A model generated the notes under the pieces. It saw only the letters and a program-made list of their open reading frames with translations. It had not been told where the DNA came from and made no database searches. A stretch of 64,000 nt of DNA from Nematostella vectensis (taxonomy: Eukaryota; Cnidaria; Anthozoa; Actiniaria; Edwardsiidae), in NCBI RefSeq assembly GCF_932526225.1, contig NC_064035.1, positions 13,150,566 to 13,214,565 of the forward strand. Reading direction: 5' to 3'. The position numbers and the translations under genes are program-made. Below are positions 12,501 through 23,500 of the stretch, piece by piece. Each line of letters starts with the position of its first letter. Positions within the stretch are counted from its first letter, which is position 1.

Positions 12501-15301
12501 TCCTTATCACATCATTTTCTCACAAAGTGATTAGGCTTTACTCTAAGGCGTTAGAATCTCATAACAGAATTATATTTTAGAGTAAGAACAAACATTTCTA
12601 GTCCCCCTTCATCATTATTATATGTAGAACCATCTGCAACCTTATTGTTTAGTTTTGTAGTGATGTTGTTTGAAATATAAATAGAAGATTGGCATGGTTC
12701 TTACCTTGTTACTTCATTGTAGGTATCACCACACTACATGCAACAGCAAGACCATCAAGAGATGTCCAAAAACATGACAATCTGCAAACTCTTCTCTACT
12801 CCATTGTCCCTATATTTGGAGTCATTCTGATTCTTGCTTTTGTATGGTTTATGTATAATCACCAAAAGGGTATAAGCTCTAGATCATGTAATGCTGAAGA
12901 ATCAGAGCCTATCAATATTACAACTACACCTTTACAAGATGTGAACAGAAGGCCAATACAACTCCTGGAGGTTGTCTCCCAAGGACAGTTTGGAGTGACT
13001 GTATGGAAAGCAAAGTACTCAATCAATACTGTGGCAGTCAAGATATTCCCCCACCAGGAATTTACTGCATGGGTTAATGAAAGAGACTTCTATAAGCTTT
13101 GTGGCTTGGACCATGAAAATGTACTCACATTTATTGGTGATGAAGTTCACCATGAGAGCCAGTACAATGGTCAAATATACACTGAATATTGGCTAATTAC
13201 AGACTTCCATGAAAATGGCTCCTTGTCAGATTTCCTGAAACAACGCTCTCTTGACTTAGCAGAACTGTTGCAGCTAGCATCAAGTGTTTGTGATGGGCTG
13301 GCATACTTGCACTCTGATGTGCCTGCTATTAATAACTCCAGTCACAAGCCATGTATAGCACACAGGGATGTAAAGAGTAAAAATATTCTTGTCAAGAGTG
13401 ACTTAACGTGTTGTATCTCTGACTTTGGTCTGGCTTTGAAGTTTGACCAGAGTGACAAGCTTGGGGAGACTCATGGCCAGGTATGAGATGATTATCAGGT
13501 TCTTTACTACTGTCAACCCTTGTCATTTATTACTGACAGGGCTCTGTTTGAAATTACTGAACCTGCTCTTACAATTACAGACCTCAAATCTCCCTAAGAA
13601 GGCTGTCCTTTTTACAAGGATGGCTGTTCTTACATGGTGCTCTGTGTCCCCCTTTTTACAGTATTTTTTTTACCAAGAAAACATGTTTCCAATTTAAGTG
13701 TAGTGCTTTAGGCTTGTGTAGGAGGCTAGTTCACTTTCAGTACAGTACAGCACCTCTTGTGGATTGCTTTGAAACCTCACACATTAGAATGAACATATGT
13801 TGACCACAGCAACAGTTTTATTTTTCTAAAAAAAATATATGCTTGACATCTTTATATGTATCTTATTTGTTTGCTTCTGCAGGTTGGAACTAAAAGATAC
13901 ATGGCACCTGAGGTGCTTGAGGGTGCTATAAGTTTTACTCGTGAGTCATTCCTGCGTATTGACATGTATGCTTGTGGCCTGGTGTTATGGGAGTTGTTGT
14001 CACGGTTCTCAGTTCATGATGGTGAGTCAATCATATATATCATGTTATAATCATTAGCTTAAAGTTAAAATAATGAAATTTTCAAAACAGATCTGTTCTG
14101 CCCCGTAAGATGTGAATTGCTTATTCACTACACAACATATATTACTTTAGTAGAAATCGGCAGTCTATTTAACAATACATACTGCAACATGTTGCATTAT
14201 TTAATCAGCTAGCAAGGTAGTTACAAAATGCTGGCATAAGAGCAAATCTTATGCCTGGAACTACCAAGGAAACTAAACTAATCATTGCTAACTACTGTAG
14301 CATTAAACTATGAGTCGCTGGTGTGCCAGAAACTGTACAATACTATATTTATGTAATATTATATTATTTGTACACTGAGTTTGTTATTAACTTATTGTTA
14401 TTAACCTATTTTTGAAGCATTCTTGTCTCAGCTGCAATCCACTCTCCTTGCAGATCCAGTGGAGGACTATAGACTGCCATTTGAGCAAGAGGTTGGCCTA
14501 CACCCCTCATTAGAAGACATGCAGCAGGTGGTCGTGCAGAAAAAGATGAGGCCACAGTTCAAGGATTCTTGGAGATGTCATGCGGTATGTGTAAAACCGA
14601 AAAACCATAAATGCTTGTTTTAGTGCCCAGGGCCAGGTTACTAGAAAGCAGATTACCGCTAACCCAGGGATGAATGCCCTTCTTATCCAATCAAATGTCA
14701 TGATAGCCGTGTTTATCCCTGGGTTAGCACCAACCTGCTTTCTAGGAACTGGCCGCTTATTGATATTTAGATCCTTAGTGTGCTAAATTGTGGCACTAAA
14801 GGGTTGTTCCCACCAAACTGCTAAACACCAATTTTCCAGTCTATCAAGGAATTAAGGATAGAGAATTTTGCACTATGTACCAAAATATCTTAGTTTGAAA
14901 AAGTATAATCAAGTTTCTAGGCTTTTTTTGTGTTGTTTCTTGAAACTATGAAATCTTACATAGTTATCTTTGTACCTTTCGAGAACTGTGCACTTACTGT
15001 ATAGTATTATAAATGCATTTTGTTTGGTTGCATCTTACTAGCCATTGCTTCTGTCCTCGATTAAACTCCCCAGTATCCTAAAGAATGCTTGTTGTTGTTG
15101 ACTTATCAGGCATTGAGGGTAATCATACAGACAATAGAGGAATGTTGGGACCAGGATGGTGAAGCTAGACTAACGTCGCATTGTGTTGCCCAGAGACTCA
15201 AGCAAGTTGCCATCGTTCCTACATGTACTGAACAGGTTTCTATAGTCACACCTGTTATCAATAACAGAACTACTCCACCTTCCAGAGAATCTAGCATCTA
15301 A
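9560..15301 (+). CDS. ACVR2: activin receptor type-2 (TGF-beta superfamily type II receptor kinase)
   Basis: Six exons: 9560-9617, 11432-11764, 12723-13480, 13883-14021, 14454-14584, 15110-15301; 536 residues, close to vertebrate ActRII (about 510). All introns are GT-AG and all phases match. Exon 1 encodes a signal peptide ([19 protein letters not shown]). Exon 2 encodes the cysteine-rich three-finger ectodomain ending in a CCCSDHFCN signature. Exon 3 has a transmembrane segment at about 154-175, a glycine loop (QGQFG), VAVK lysine at about 237, HRDVKSKN with catalytic Asp about 346, and DFG at about 364-366. Later exons carry the [14 protein letters not shown] activation segment, HPSLEDMQ and [12 protein letters not shown], all typical of ActRII. 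The C-terminus ending in RESSI resembles the vertebrate KESSL end. By family it binds activin or BMP-type ligands and phosphorylates type I receptors at the plasma membrane. A or B paralogue cannot be assigned. Confidence 0.95.
14631..14754. mobile_element. hairpin MITE in ACVR2 intron 5
   Basis: Two arms of about 42 bp are inverted complements with a few mismatches: ggccaggttactagaaagca on the left, and the complement of tgctttctaggaactggcc on the right. Both arms continue into gctaacccagggat. The loop is short, so the element is almost all arm. It sits 47 bp past the exon 5 donor. Confidence 0.8.
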
Positions 15302-17815
15302 ACGTGTAATCAACAACTTTCTTAGGTTGATGAAGATATACAACATATTTTTGTTGTGTGCTGGTATTCTACGGCTGCTTCAAAATTATTTTAATATTTA
15401 TTTGTATTCCAGGAGGTGGATGTTCTCTTTTATTTTATATAAATTAGCCAATTCTAACAATCTAGCATTATTTCCATGTATAATCTGAAATCTCGCTCTT
15501 TTGTATTTATTCTAGTACTCTATATGCATCTGAGGTTATAGTGCAGGTCTTTTTGACTCTAGGCAGGCCCTAGTATTGGGGATAAGGGTCATGCTTGCTA
15601 ATGGTCTCAATATATCCATCGTAATCCATTGCGTTCCATATTTTGAATATAAACCATACTAGAACTTTGTTTGTAAATAGCCTTTCGATATGCATTATAA
15701 TCCGCTAAAAATTCGATTTGTTTCTCAGTCATTCTTTAATCAAGACAGAATTTTATCCTGTCGTATGTACAGTTAGCCCACTTGACATTATTGCAAATGT
15801 ATATATTTTTTTCCTGGACTGTTTGACCAGTAGGAATTCAGGGCAATCACCTTTCTTGTCAGTTGATGATTGAGTGTTGGTGCATTGATCTAAATCAATT
15901 TTAAATCCGGTACGAATTAGTGTACAGTCAGTTGTCATTTGAAACTTGCATGATGTTCGTCACGTGTCTGGCCAAGGCATTTATTATATGTAGGCCCTGT
16001 TCAGCTAAAAGGCCCAGACAACATCAAGAAAACCACATCGTTGAATTTCTCTGTTTAGAGTTGTCTCAATCGTAGGTAGGTCGTTCATCGTTTTAAAACA
16101 TCCAAAAATCCAAATGTATGGATAACAAAGGACTGAGGATGTCGTAAAAACATCTCGAAATACGACCTACTTTTTGTCTTCTGGGCCTTTTTGCGTGGCG
16201 AGGGCCTATATTTTTTTCTGTAAACTATATTGCAAAATCTTTATCAGGCCATTTATCAGTTTATTTCATATCTCATGTGCTTATTTAGTTTATTCTATTT
16301 GGATTCTTGACTTCTTTATCACTAGTTCATCTCTTGTAGCTAGAATATCTTGATTTCTAAAGAACTTGCCACTTAATCATCTCGAATAATGAAAGAATGT
16401 GCTGCCAGGCAGCATTGGAACTTTCTGCTGTTATTTCTTAATAGAACTAGGATCAGTTTCACGATAACCGTCCACTAGAAGTTCATACTGATACTTCACA
16501 CCTCAATTCCCCTTAGAGCGAGGAAGTGAATACAGTGTACGGTTATTCTGAAGTTTGGTTGTTTAGGGTACCATTAGTATGTAATTATTGCCAATTATCT
16601 TATATATCTACAATTTAAACGAGCGTCGCTATGATGTTTTGGCAAGGGCAATAGATCAAACTTTTTTCCTCTGATTAATATGGAAGAAAAATTGATTTTT
16701 AACTTGCCTCACGCCATCGCGAGGTTTAGATGACTTCTAGATCAGGGCCAAGTAATCTCTTCGCCATAGCCAGTTTTAGATGTCTTCTAGATTAGGGCCA
16801 AGTAATCTTTTCTGTGATATCTTAACGGGGATTTTAGTTTGGTTTACTCATATATCCTTGTACAATATTTTTCTGTAAGTATGTGCCTTTAAGAGGCCAC
16901 GTGCGCCCATAAGCACACCCCGTGCGCCCATAAGCACACCCCGTGCGCCCATAAGCACACCCCGTGCGAACCAGAACAGCTAGTGCTGCCTCGCTCAGTT
17001 GTGTGCGTAAATACGCCACGTCATCGTGTAACTTGGTGTGCAAGAACAATCAAGACATTGTTAGGATAAAAATGCTACCTTTTCTAACCTGCGCTGTACT
17101 GCAAAAGGTTTAAGGCGTCAAGGTTAGAGTAAGGGAAGGACACAAGACTTTCAATGGTCTTGGAACGAATAAAAAAGCTTTGAAAACGTGGGTATTTTCT
17201 TGGCGCACAAGGTTTGTTTGATATTTTATTTTCGTGTAATGAAAAATGTGCTCGAAAAGCCTGGGAAAATGTCCACGTTGAGACTAATGAACACACTTAA
17301 CTAGCTTGTCCCATGATGCGAGGTCATATGATTTACAAAATAATCATATTCTATCCTCAGTGATAAGATTACCCGTACTTCATAGTTAAACCAAAAAAAC
17401 CTTGTAATTGGATATATGCCGTTTTGAGTAAGTTAACGTCCGTATTCAATCGTTTCTACTTTTGAAATACACTCAATGCCATCTTGACATACTTGATTAT
17501 TATTTGAATGAAATTCTGCTATATTTGTGGCATGGGATTTCAAGATGACTTTTTCATGTGCGCCCTTTAAGATCCTCTGGCGGCCATGTTAGTCTCTGTT
17601 ATATTTAGCTTCTCACTGATTTTAAGCCATTGCAATTCCATGCCATAAGTTATTTTAAAACGTTTGTACACAAACATATTAACAAAGAAATGAATTATTA
17701 ATCATCGAACATCATGTGTATTTCTTATTGGGCTCACATAACCTTCAACTGTCCTCTCCCCCTCCAACCAAAACCCATTTTTGCCACGTGCTAGTTAGAA
17801 CAACCACACATTCTT
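15302..17815. other. intergenic, no gene seen
   Basis: AT-rich sequence after the ACVR2 stop, without recognisable exons. It contains a two-copy ~57-bp repeat at about 16700-16810 (sharing gggccaagtaatct) and a three-copy 21-bp repeat at 16901-16965 (gtgcgcccataagcacaccc). No canonical AATAAA was found for ACVR2 in the first kilobase after the stop. Confidence 0.6.
16901..16965. repeat. 21-bp repeat, three copies
   Basis: Three perfect or nearly perfect copies of gtgcgcccataagcacaccc plus one base, in direct orientation. Confidence 0.9.
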
Positions 17816-17819
17816 ACTC

Positions 17820-18060
17820 GATTAAGCTCACGTAGCTTCGTCGCTTTCACCCTATGTATCAGACCCTTTCTACCTCCCATTTAGTTCGCGTCGATTTCAC
17901 CCCATATGACGCACCCTTTTTACCTTCCATTTAGTTCGCGTAGCCACGTCGATTTCACCCCATATGACGCACCCTTTTTACCTTCCATTTAGTTCGCGTA
18001 GCCACGTCGATTTCACCCCATATGACGCACCCTTTTTACCTCCCATTTAGCTGCCGTTTG
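17820..18060. repeat. degenerate flank of the 60-bp array
   Basis: About four units near 62 bp (containing cgtcgatttcaccccatatg, cgcacccttttta and ccatttagttcgcgtagcc) are recognisably related to the 60-bp units to the right, but differ from them more than those units differ from each other. Confidence 0.8.
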
Positions 18061-18105
18061 GCTAGCCTACGTGCAGCCGCTGACTAGCGAAATCCTCTTA
18101 GAGGA

Positions 18106-18965
18106 TTCTAAACGTCGCTTTCACCCAATGTACCATACCCTTTCTTGACCTCCCTTTTAGTTTGCATAGTAACGTCGCTTTCACCCAATGTACCATACCC
18201 TTTCTTGACCTCCCTTTTAGTTCGCATAGCAACGTCGCTTTCACTCAATGTACCATACCCTTTCTTGACCTCCCTTTTAGTTCGCATAGCAACGTCGCTT
18301 TCACCCAATGTACCATACCCTTTCTTGACCTCCCTTTTAGTTTGCATAGTAACGTCGCTTTCACCCAATGTACCATACCCTTTCTTGACCTCCCTTTTAG
18401 TTCGCATAGTAACGTCGCTTTCACCCAATGTACCATACCCTTTCTTGACCTCCCTTTTAGTTCGCATAGCAACGTCGCTTTCACCCAATGTACCATACCC
18501 TTTCTTGACCTCCCTTTTAGTTCGCATAGTAACGTCGCTTTCATCCAATGTACCATACCCTTTCTTGACCTCCATTTTAGTTCGCATAGTAACGTCGCTT
18601 TCACCCAATGTACCATACCCTTTCTTGACTTCCCTTTTAGTTCGCATAGCAACGTCGCTTTCACCCAATGTACCATACCCTTTCTTGACCTCCCTTTTAG
18701 TTAGCATAGTAACGTCGCTTTCACCCAATGTACCATACCCTTTCTTGACCTCCCTTTTAGTTCGCATAGTAACGTCGCTTTCACCCAATGTACCATACCC
18801 TTTCTTGACCTCCCTTTTAGTTTGAATAGTAACGTCGCTTTCACCCAATGTACCATACCCTTTCTTGACCTCCCTTTTAGTTTGCATAGTAACGTCGCTT
18901 TCACCCAATGTACCATACCCTTTCTTGACCTCCCTTTTAGTTTGCATAGTAACGTCGCTTTCCCC
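18106..18965. repeat. homogenised 60-bp minisatellite array
   Basis: About 14 copies of a 60-bp unit containing aacgtcgctttcacccaatg, taccataccctttcttgacc and tcccttttagttcgcatag, with very few substitutions. The period is a multiple of three, so open frames run through the array on both strands; these are judged non-coding. The array ends about 20 bp before the TIR element at 18986. Confidence 0.95.
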
Positions 18966-18985
18966 CATTTACCAATTGAGGGAAC

Positions 18986-20124
18986 TGTACAGGACCCGAA
19001 ATGATCTCAGGACCCGAAACAATCCCCAAAAGTTCCCCAACTGATCCTCGGACCCGAACCGATACCGAGGAGTCCCCGAAATCAACGCCAAGGAATTGCG
19101 GTAATGGACAAAGGGAAAGCAGAAGAAACACTTGCAATTTTGAAGCATAATAAAGGGTTAACAGCGACTCGATTTCTAAACAACGTGACTTAAAAATATT
19201 AAATTACAACACAATACTTCTATTTATTACATTGCCCGGCGTTAAACCCATAAACAGAGTCCAAAACAAATACAGCATAAACATAGCACAGCTTTGCTCA
19301 GATCAACCAAACTTTTGACCTTCCATCACACTCTTAACATTTTGCGGTTCCGACACATGACTCTGACACTATAAATGAGAGTCTCATTTCCGGTAAACAT
19401 CACCCCTAAAAATTATTATTCATCTGACAAACAAACATGTATTTCACCACGAAATCCTTGTCCACACGAGCGAATATTTACCGACACATTTTAGGCAGCC
19501 GGTTTGGCCGAGAAGATGGAATGACAAAAGCACACTGAGTAATACACTCGAACAACCCTTCTACTACCGATGCAAAATATTAAGAGGATGTGGCTTTTGT
19601 TGAAAGAAATATTATGTGAGTTTTGAATTCCCTCATATAGTCGTGCGTACACCCCGGCATGATATCATGATATGATAGGTCTTTCATTCACCGAAAACAA
19701 ACATGCCAAAAAATAACTTTAAAACATTTCGCTTCCTATGAAAAGCGGGATGTCCTATCTGTAAAGACTTTCTTTTATGGCTTGTTATGTAAAAATTATT
19801 TACCCACGCCGGGTTCTTCAAATTACTATCACAGGAATTGTTAATTTCTGACTCAACCACTGATTTCCCCCGCAGTCGTATATTAAAATCTTAATACTAT
19901 AGTTTTAGTTAATGTAAATTTCCTTTTAATAAAACAAACAAAGCTAAATGTTTCATATGTTTTTAAAACTGAAAGCCAATCCTTACACATTCCTTTAGTT
20001 GTCCATTACTGTAATTCCTTGGAGTTCATTTCAGGGACTCTTGGGGATCGTTTCGGGTCCCGGGATCAGTCCGGGAACTTTTGGGGATCGTTTCGGGTCC
20101 TGGGATCATTTCGGGTCCTGTACA
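18986..20124. mobile_element. 1.14-kb non-autonomous TIR transposon
   Basis: The outer ends are tgtacaggacccgaaatgat and, inverted, atcatttcgggtcctgtaca. The inverted repeat is about 126 bp (18986-19111 against 19999-20124) with roughly 85-90% identity by eye. Each arm contains subterminal copies of a ggacccgaa motif. The interior is AT-rich and has no long ORF, so it would need a transposase supplied in trans. I could not find a clean target-site duplication; the superfamily is not assigned. Confidence 0.88.
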
Positions 20125-20588
20125 GACCCGCATTTAATTTTAGCAACAAAAACTCCACATATGAAGTCAACTTATACTACTCGCAACATTTTAGTGTCGA
20201 TACAAATAGACGACAGTCTCTATTTGTAGTCTCAGGCTACAATTTCGTTCATATCCTGTCTGTGTACAGCTTCTCTGATACTGAAATCACTTTTTCTAGG
20301 TTTACTAAGTACCATCAATCAATCGATTTTATTTGTAAACGTTGGGAACAATTTGATTTGTAAGTTTTTTTAATCAAGTTTTCCTATCTTATTAAAAACA
20401 GTTTGAAACCAGCCCCTCCCCCCACGGCAAGGTCTTGTCCAAAGGGGGAGAGACCACATGACCATACCGCTGACCAGGTACATTGGTAAACATTACCTCT
20501 CGAGTTTGAGGGCTGGGGACATCGCCAGCTTTGTCGCTTCAAATAACGAACCTTGATCCGCTGGAATCACTTTTTTCTCCTTGCAAAC

Positions 20589-23500
20589 ATGTCTACCGTC
20601 CTCAAATGGGCTTCAAAGAAGGGTAAGCAGCAAGGTAAGGTATTCTTTATAGCCTGTCCGTTCAAAATAGTGATGATATTTCGATGTTTTTGGAGGCGCA
20701 AGTCCGTGTTGACACTTTACGTGCATTCCCCCGCGTTCCACAGAAGGCAAACAATGGCTGCATGCCCCTGAATCCCTCACACAAGCTGCAGTCTTGTACA
20801 CAGTCAAGGTGAGAGCTGTTAAAATACTCTAATGTGGTAACTTCTATTTATTGGACGAAAAAAAATGCGAATATTCCAAGAAAACACGTGCGAATATGAA
20901 TATTGCTAAGTCGATCATTCAAGGTGTCCCAAATCGCGATGAAGCATAACTTTCCCAAATCATCAATGCAGGAATAATTATGACTTCTAAGCGTCTCTAG
21001 AAAGCGTCAACGTGCATGTTGATGTTTAGATATTTTTGTCAGCGAGACTTCACTATAATGTGCTCTGATACATGCAACGACAGACGTCGGAGTTGAGTGT
21101 TTATTCGGTTGCATTTTAAGCTCCATTCAACCCGCCAAGTCCAGGGACTTAATTCATTCTTTGTGTATTGTTATTTATAGCATATATTTTTTGTTTTATT
21201 GATCCTCATTTCCCCCCTTCCCCCTAAGATATATTTTATTGATAATAACGGGGTTTATTTGTCAGGACTCTTGTATGATAAAGGCTGGATAGAGTATCTA
21301 CTTTGCAAGTATCAAGCAATGGAGATTGTTTTCCACCAGTATTTTACATTACTTCCTCGCATCCCAGATTCAACACCATGAACGCTTATCTAAGTGCAGA
21401 ACGCGTATTTTCTTGTTTAAATCGCCTGTGCTTGTATGTTTTTTACCTTCCGTCTTGACCTTTGTCATACATTTGTTTTGATTTTAAATTCCCACATTGC
21501 TACATCAGGCAAGATTAAGCCTCAAAACATAACTTTTAAAAGCGGAAAACACTAATCAGCGAAAATTTATCAAAGCGTATTGCTACTTGATAAAACGTGC
21601 TAAGCGTTGATCTGGAATTTTGCCAGTATTTATTCATGGATCAGTGTCTAGGGTTTTCAGCATCATTAAATTCATCGATTGCCATTGTTATTTGCATTCC
21701 TGAATTAATCCTATGGCTAATTTATTGACAGAGACATATTTATTATCTCTTTAGAATATTGAATATTACACCTTGAATATTACAACTTTTTTGTAATAAG
21801 TTAAATGTAATAAATGTATTTATAAACTCAAGTTGATCTTGTGGATATAAACTTTTGCAACAAGTCTTCCTTTTTTATCCATTTACGAAAATAAAATGTC
21901 TCTAAAAATATCTGACCAAAACAAAGACAAGAAAGTACCCTTGGCCTTGACAAAAAGTCTACAGTTTTTTTTGCAAAGAATGCCTTACCCCCACCCTAAC
22001 AAAAATGAAATTAATGATATATTAAAATATGTTTAACCTTTTATAATTAATAGTCACCCCCATGGTCCCGGGGCCGGTTCCTGAAAGCCCAATTAACTTA
22101 ACGCTAGATCAGCGCCTAATCACGGGTTAAAATTCGCTTATCATAGGTTAGCTAACCTACGGAAAACTAACCTATTCCAAAAGCCAAGTAATCCCCTGAT
22201 TTGCTAATCCTGAATTAAGTGAGTGAAAAACTGGTTTGACGAGTAAAATTTACACATAATACCCTGTAGATCAATAAAGAGCAACTCAAATTTACCTTTG
22301 GTGGTTTTGTTTTCGCAGAAAAGTCCCAAAACACCTCTACATCGCCTGTAATTACCTCCATTTTATTGCCAAAAATGTCATTTGCATGAATCTGTCCCGA
22401 GGGGGTGGGGAAATTGACAGTTTTAGACTCTAAGAATTGTCCCCACCCGGGGGTTTTGGGAAAAGTGAATAGTGTCACAAATGTACTTTTCAACAGTCAT
22501 GTCAGTTTCTGGTTTGAGACCCTTTTTCTTCAAAAGCAAGCTATTTCATGTATTAGTATGTGGCAAGCTGCATGGTGAAATGTGCGAAACAAATACATAT
22601 GATAACTAACACTAGAAGAAGATGATTTCTTTTTTTCATTTATCAAAAAAAATCTGTTATTTCATAGTTTTGGGCACAAATGTACTCGCTGAGGTTTACT
22701 GGCTTTGAAAGATAAAGGCTTATATCAGATGACTTGTTGTATTAAATGTCAGGTAGTTGCCTATATGTCATCCTGAGGGGGTGGGGGCTTTTCTCTGTTT
22801 TGTACAGGGTCAAAGTCTAATCTCTCACCCTTCCCTGGGACCATGGGGGTGGGGGTTTCAATTGACCTGTGCATTAGTTATTCTTTATTTTAGTATTTAG
22901 TTCATTTTCTTCTATCAAATGTTATCTGTTTTAAGGAAAAGGTTTCATTTTGAGCAATGTATAGACTCTAGTTTTTTTGCTGAAGCAAGCTTTACATAAT
23001 AGTTTTGCATTTGGTTGATTGGCTCTAATCTTTCTTTCCCAGTTCTATGGAGTGACAGAGGTAGCTGAAGCTAAGGGAACTGAAGTTATCAAGGAGGCTA
23101 TAACCAAAGTTCAGGTAAATAAGTGCATTAACTTGATATTGAATTTTTATTGGGTTATCTCACTAACAGGGGTTTCATTAGGCCCTGGCGGCCGGCAGAA
23201 GTGCCTGCTATTTTCCACCGGGCACCGGCTACCTTTTTTTTAAAGTTTTGAACTAAAAAGATAAAATAACTTCCACCCCCTACTTATCAATCTCCACCCC
23301 CTACTCTGAAAGTTAATGAAAGCCCTGACTAAGACTGAAGGGCTTTTTTTGTTATATGTTTAGTTTGCTAACCATATAAAGAAGAGTGAAGCAGGAACAA
23401 AGGCCAGCAAACTAAGGAAAGTTGACCTGAAAATCAACATAGATGGAGTCAGTATTGAAGACTCAAAATCTAAGGTACATAGATAAATGGTAAACGTTGG

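Noticed and set aside
18108..18968. 286-codon minus-strand ORF and plus-strand ORFs over the same DNA
   Set aside because: Frames are open on both strands only because of the 60-bp period. Substitutions are not biased to synonymous sites and no flanking exon or start context is evident.
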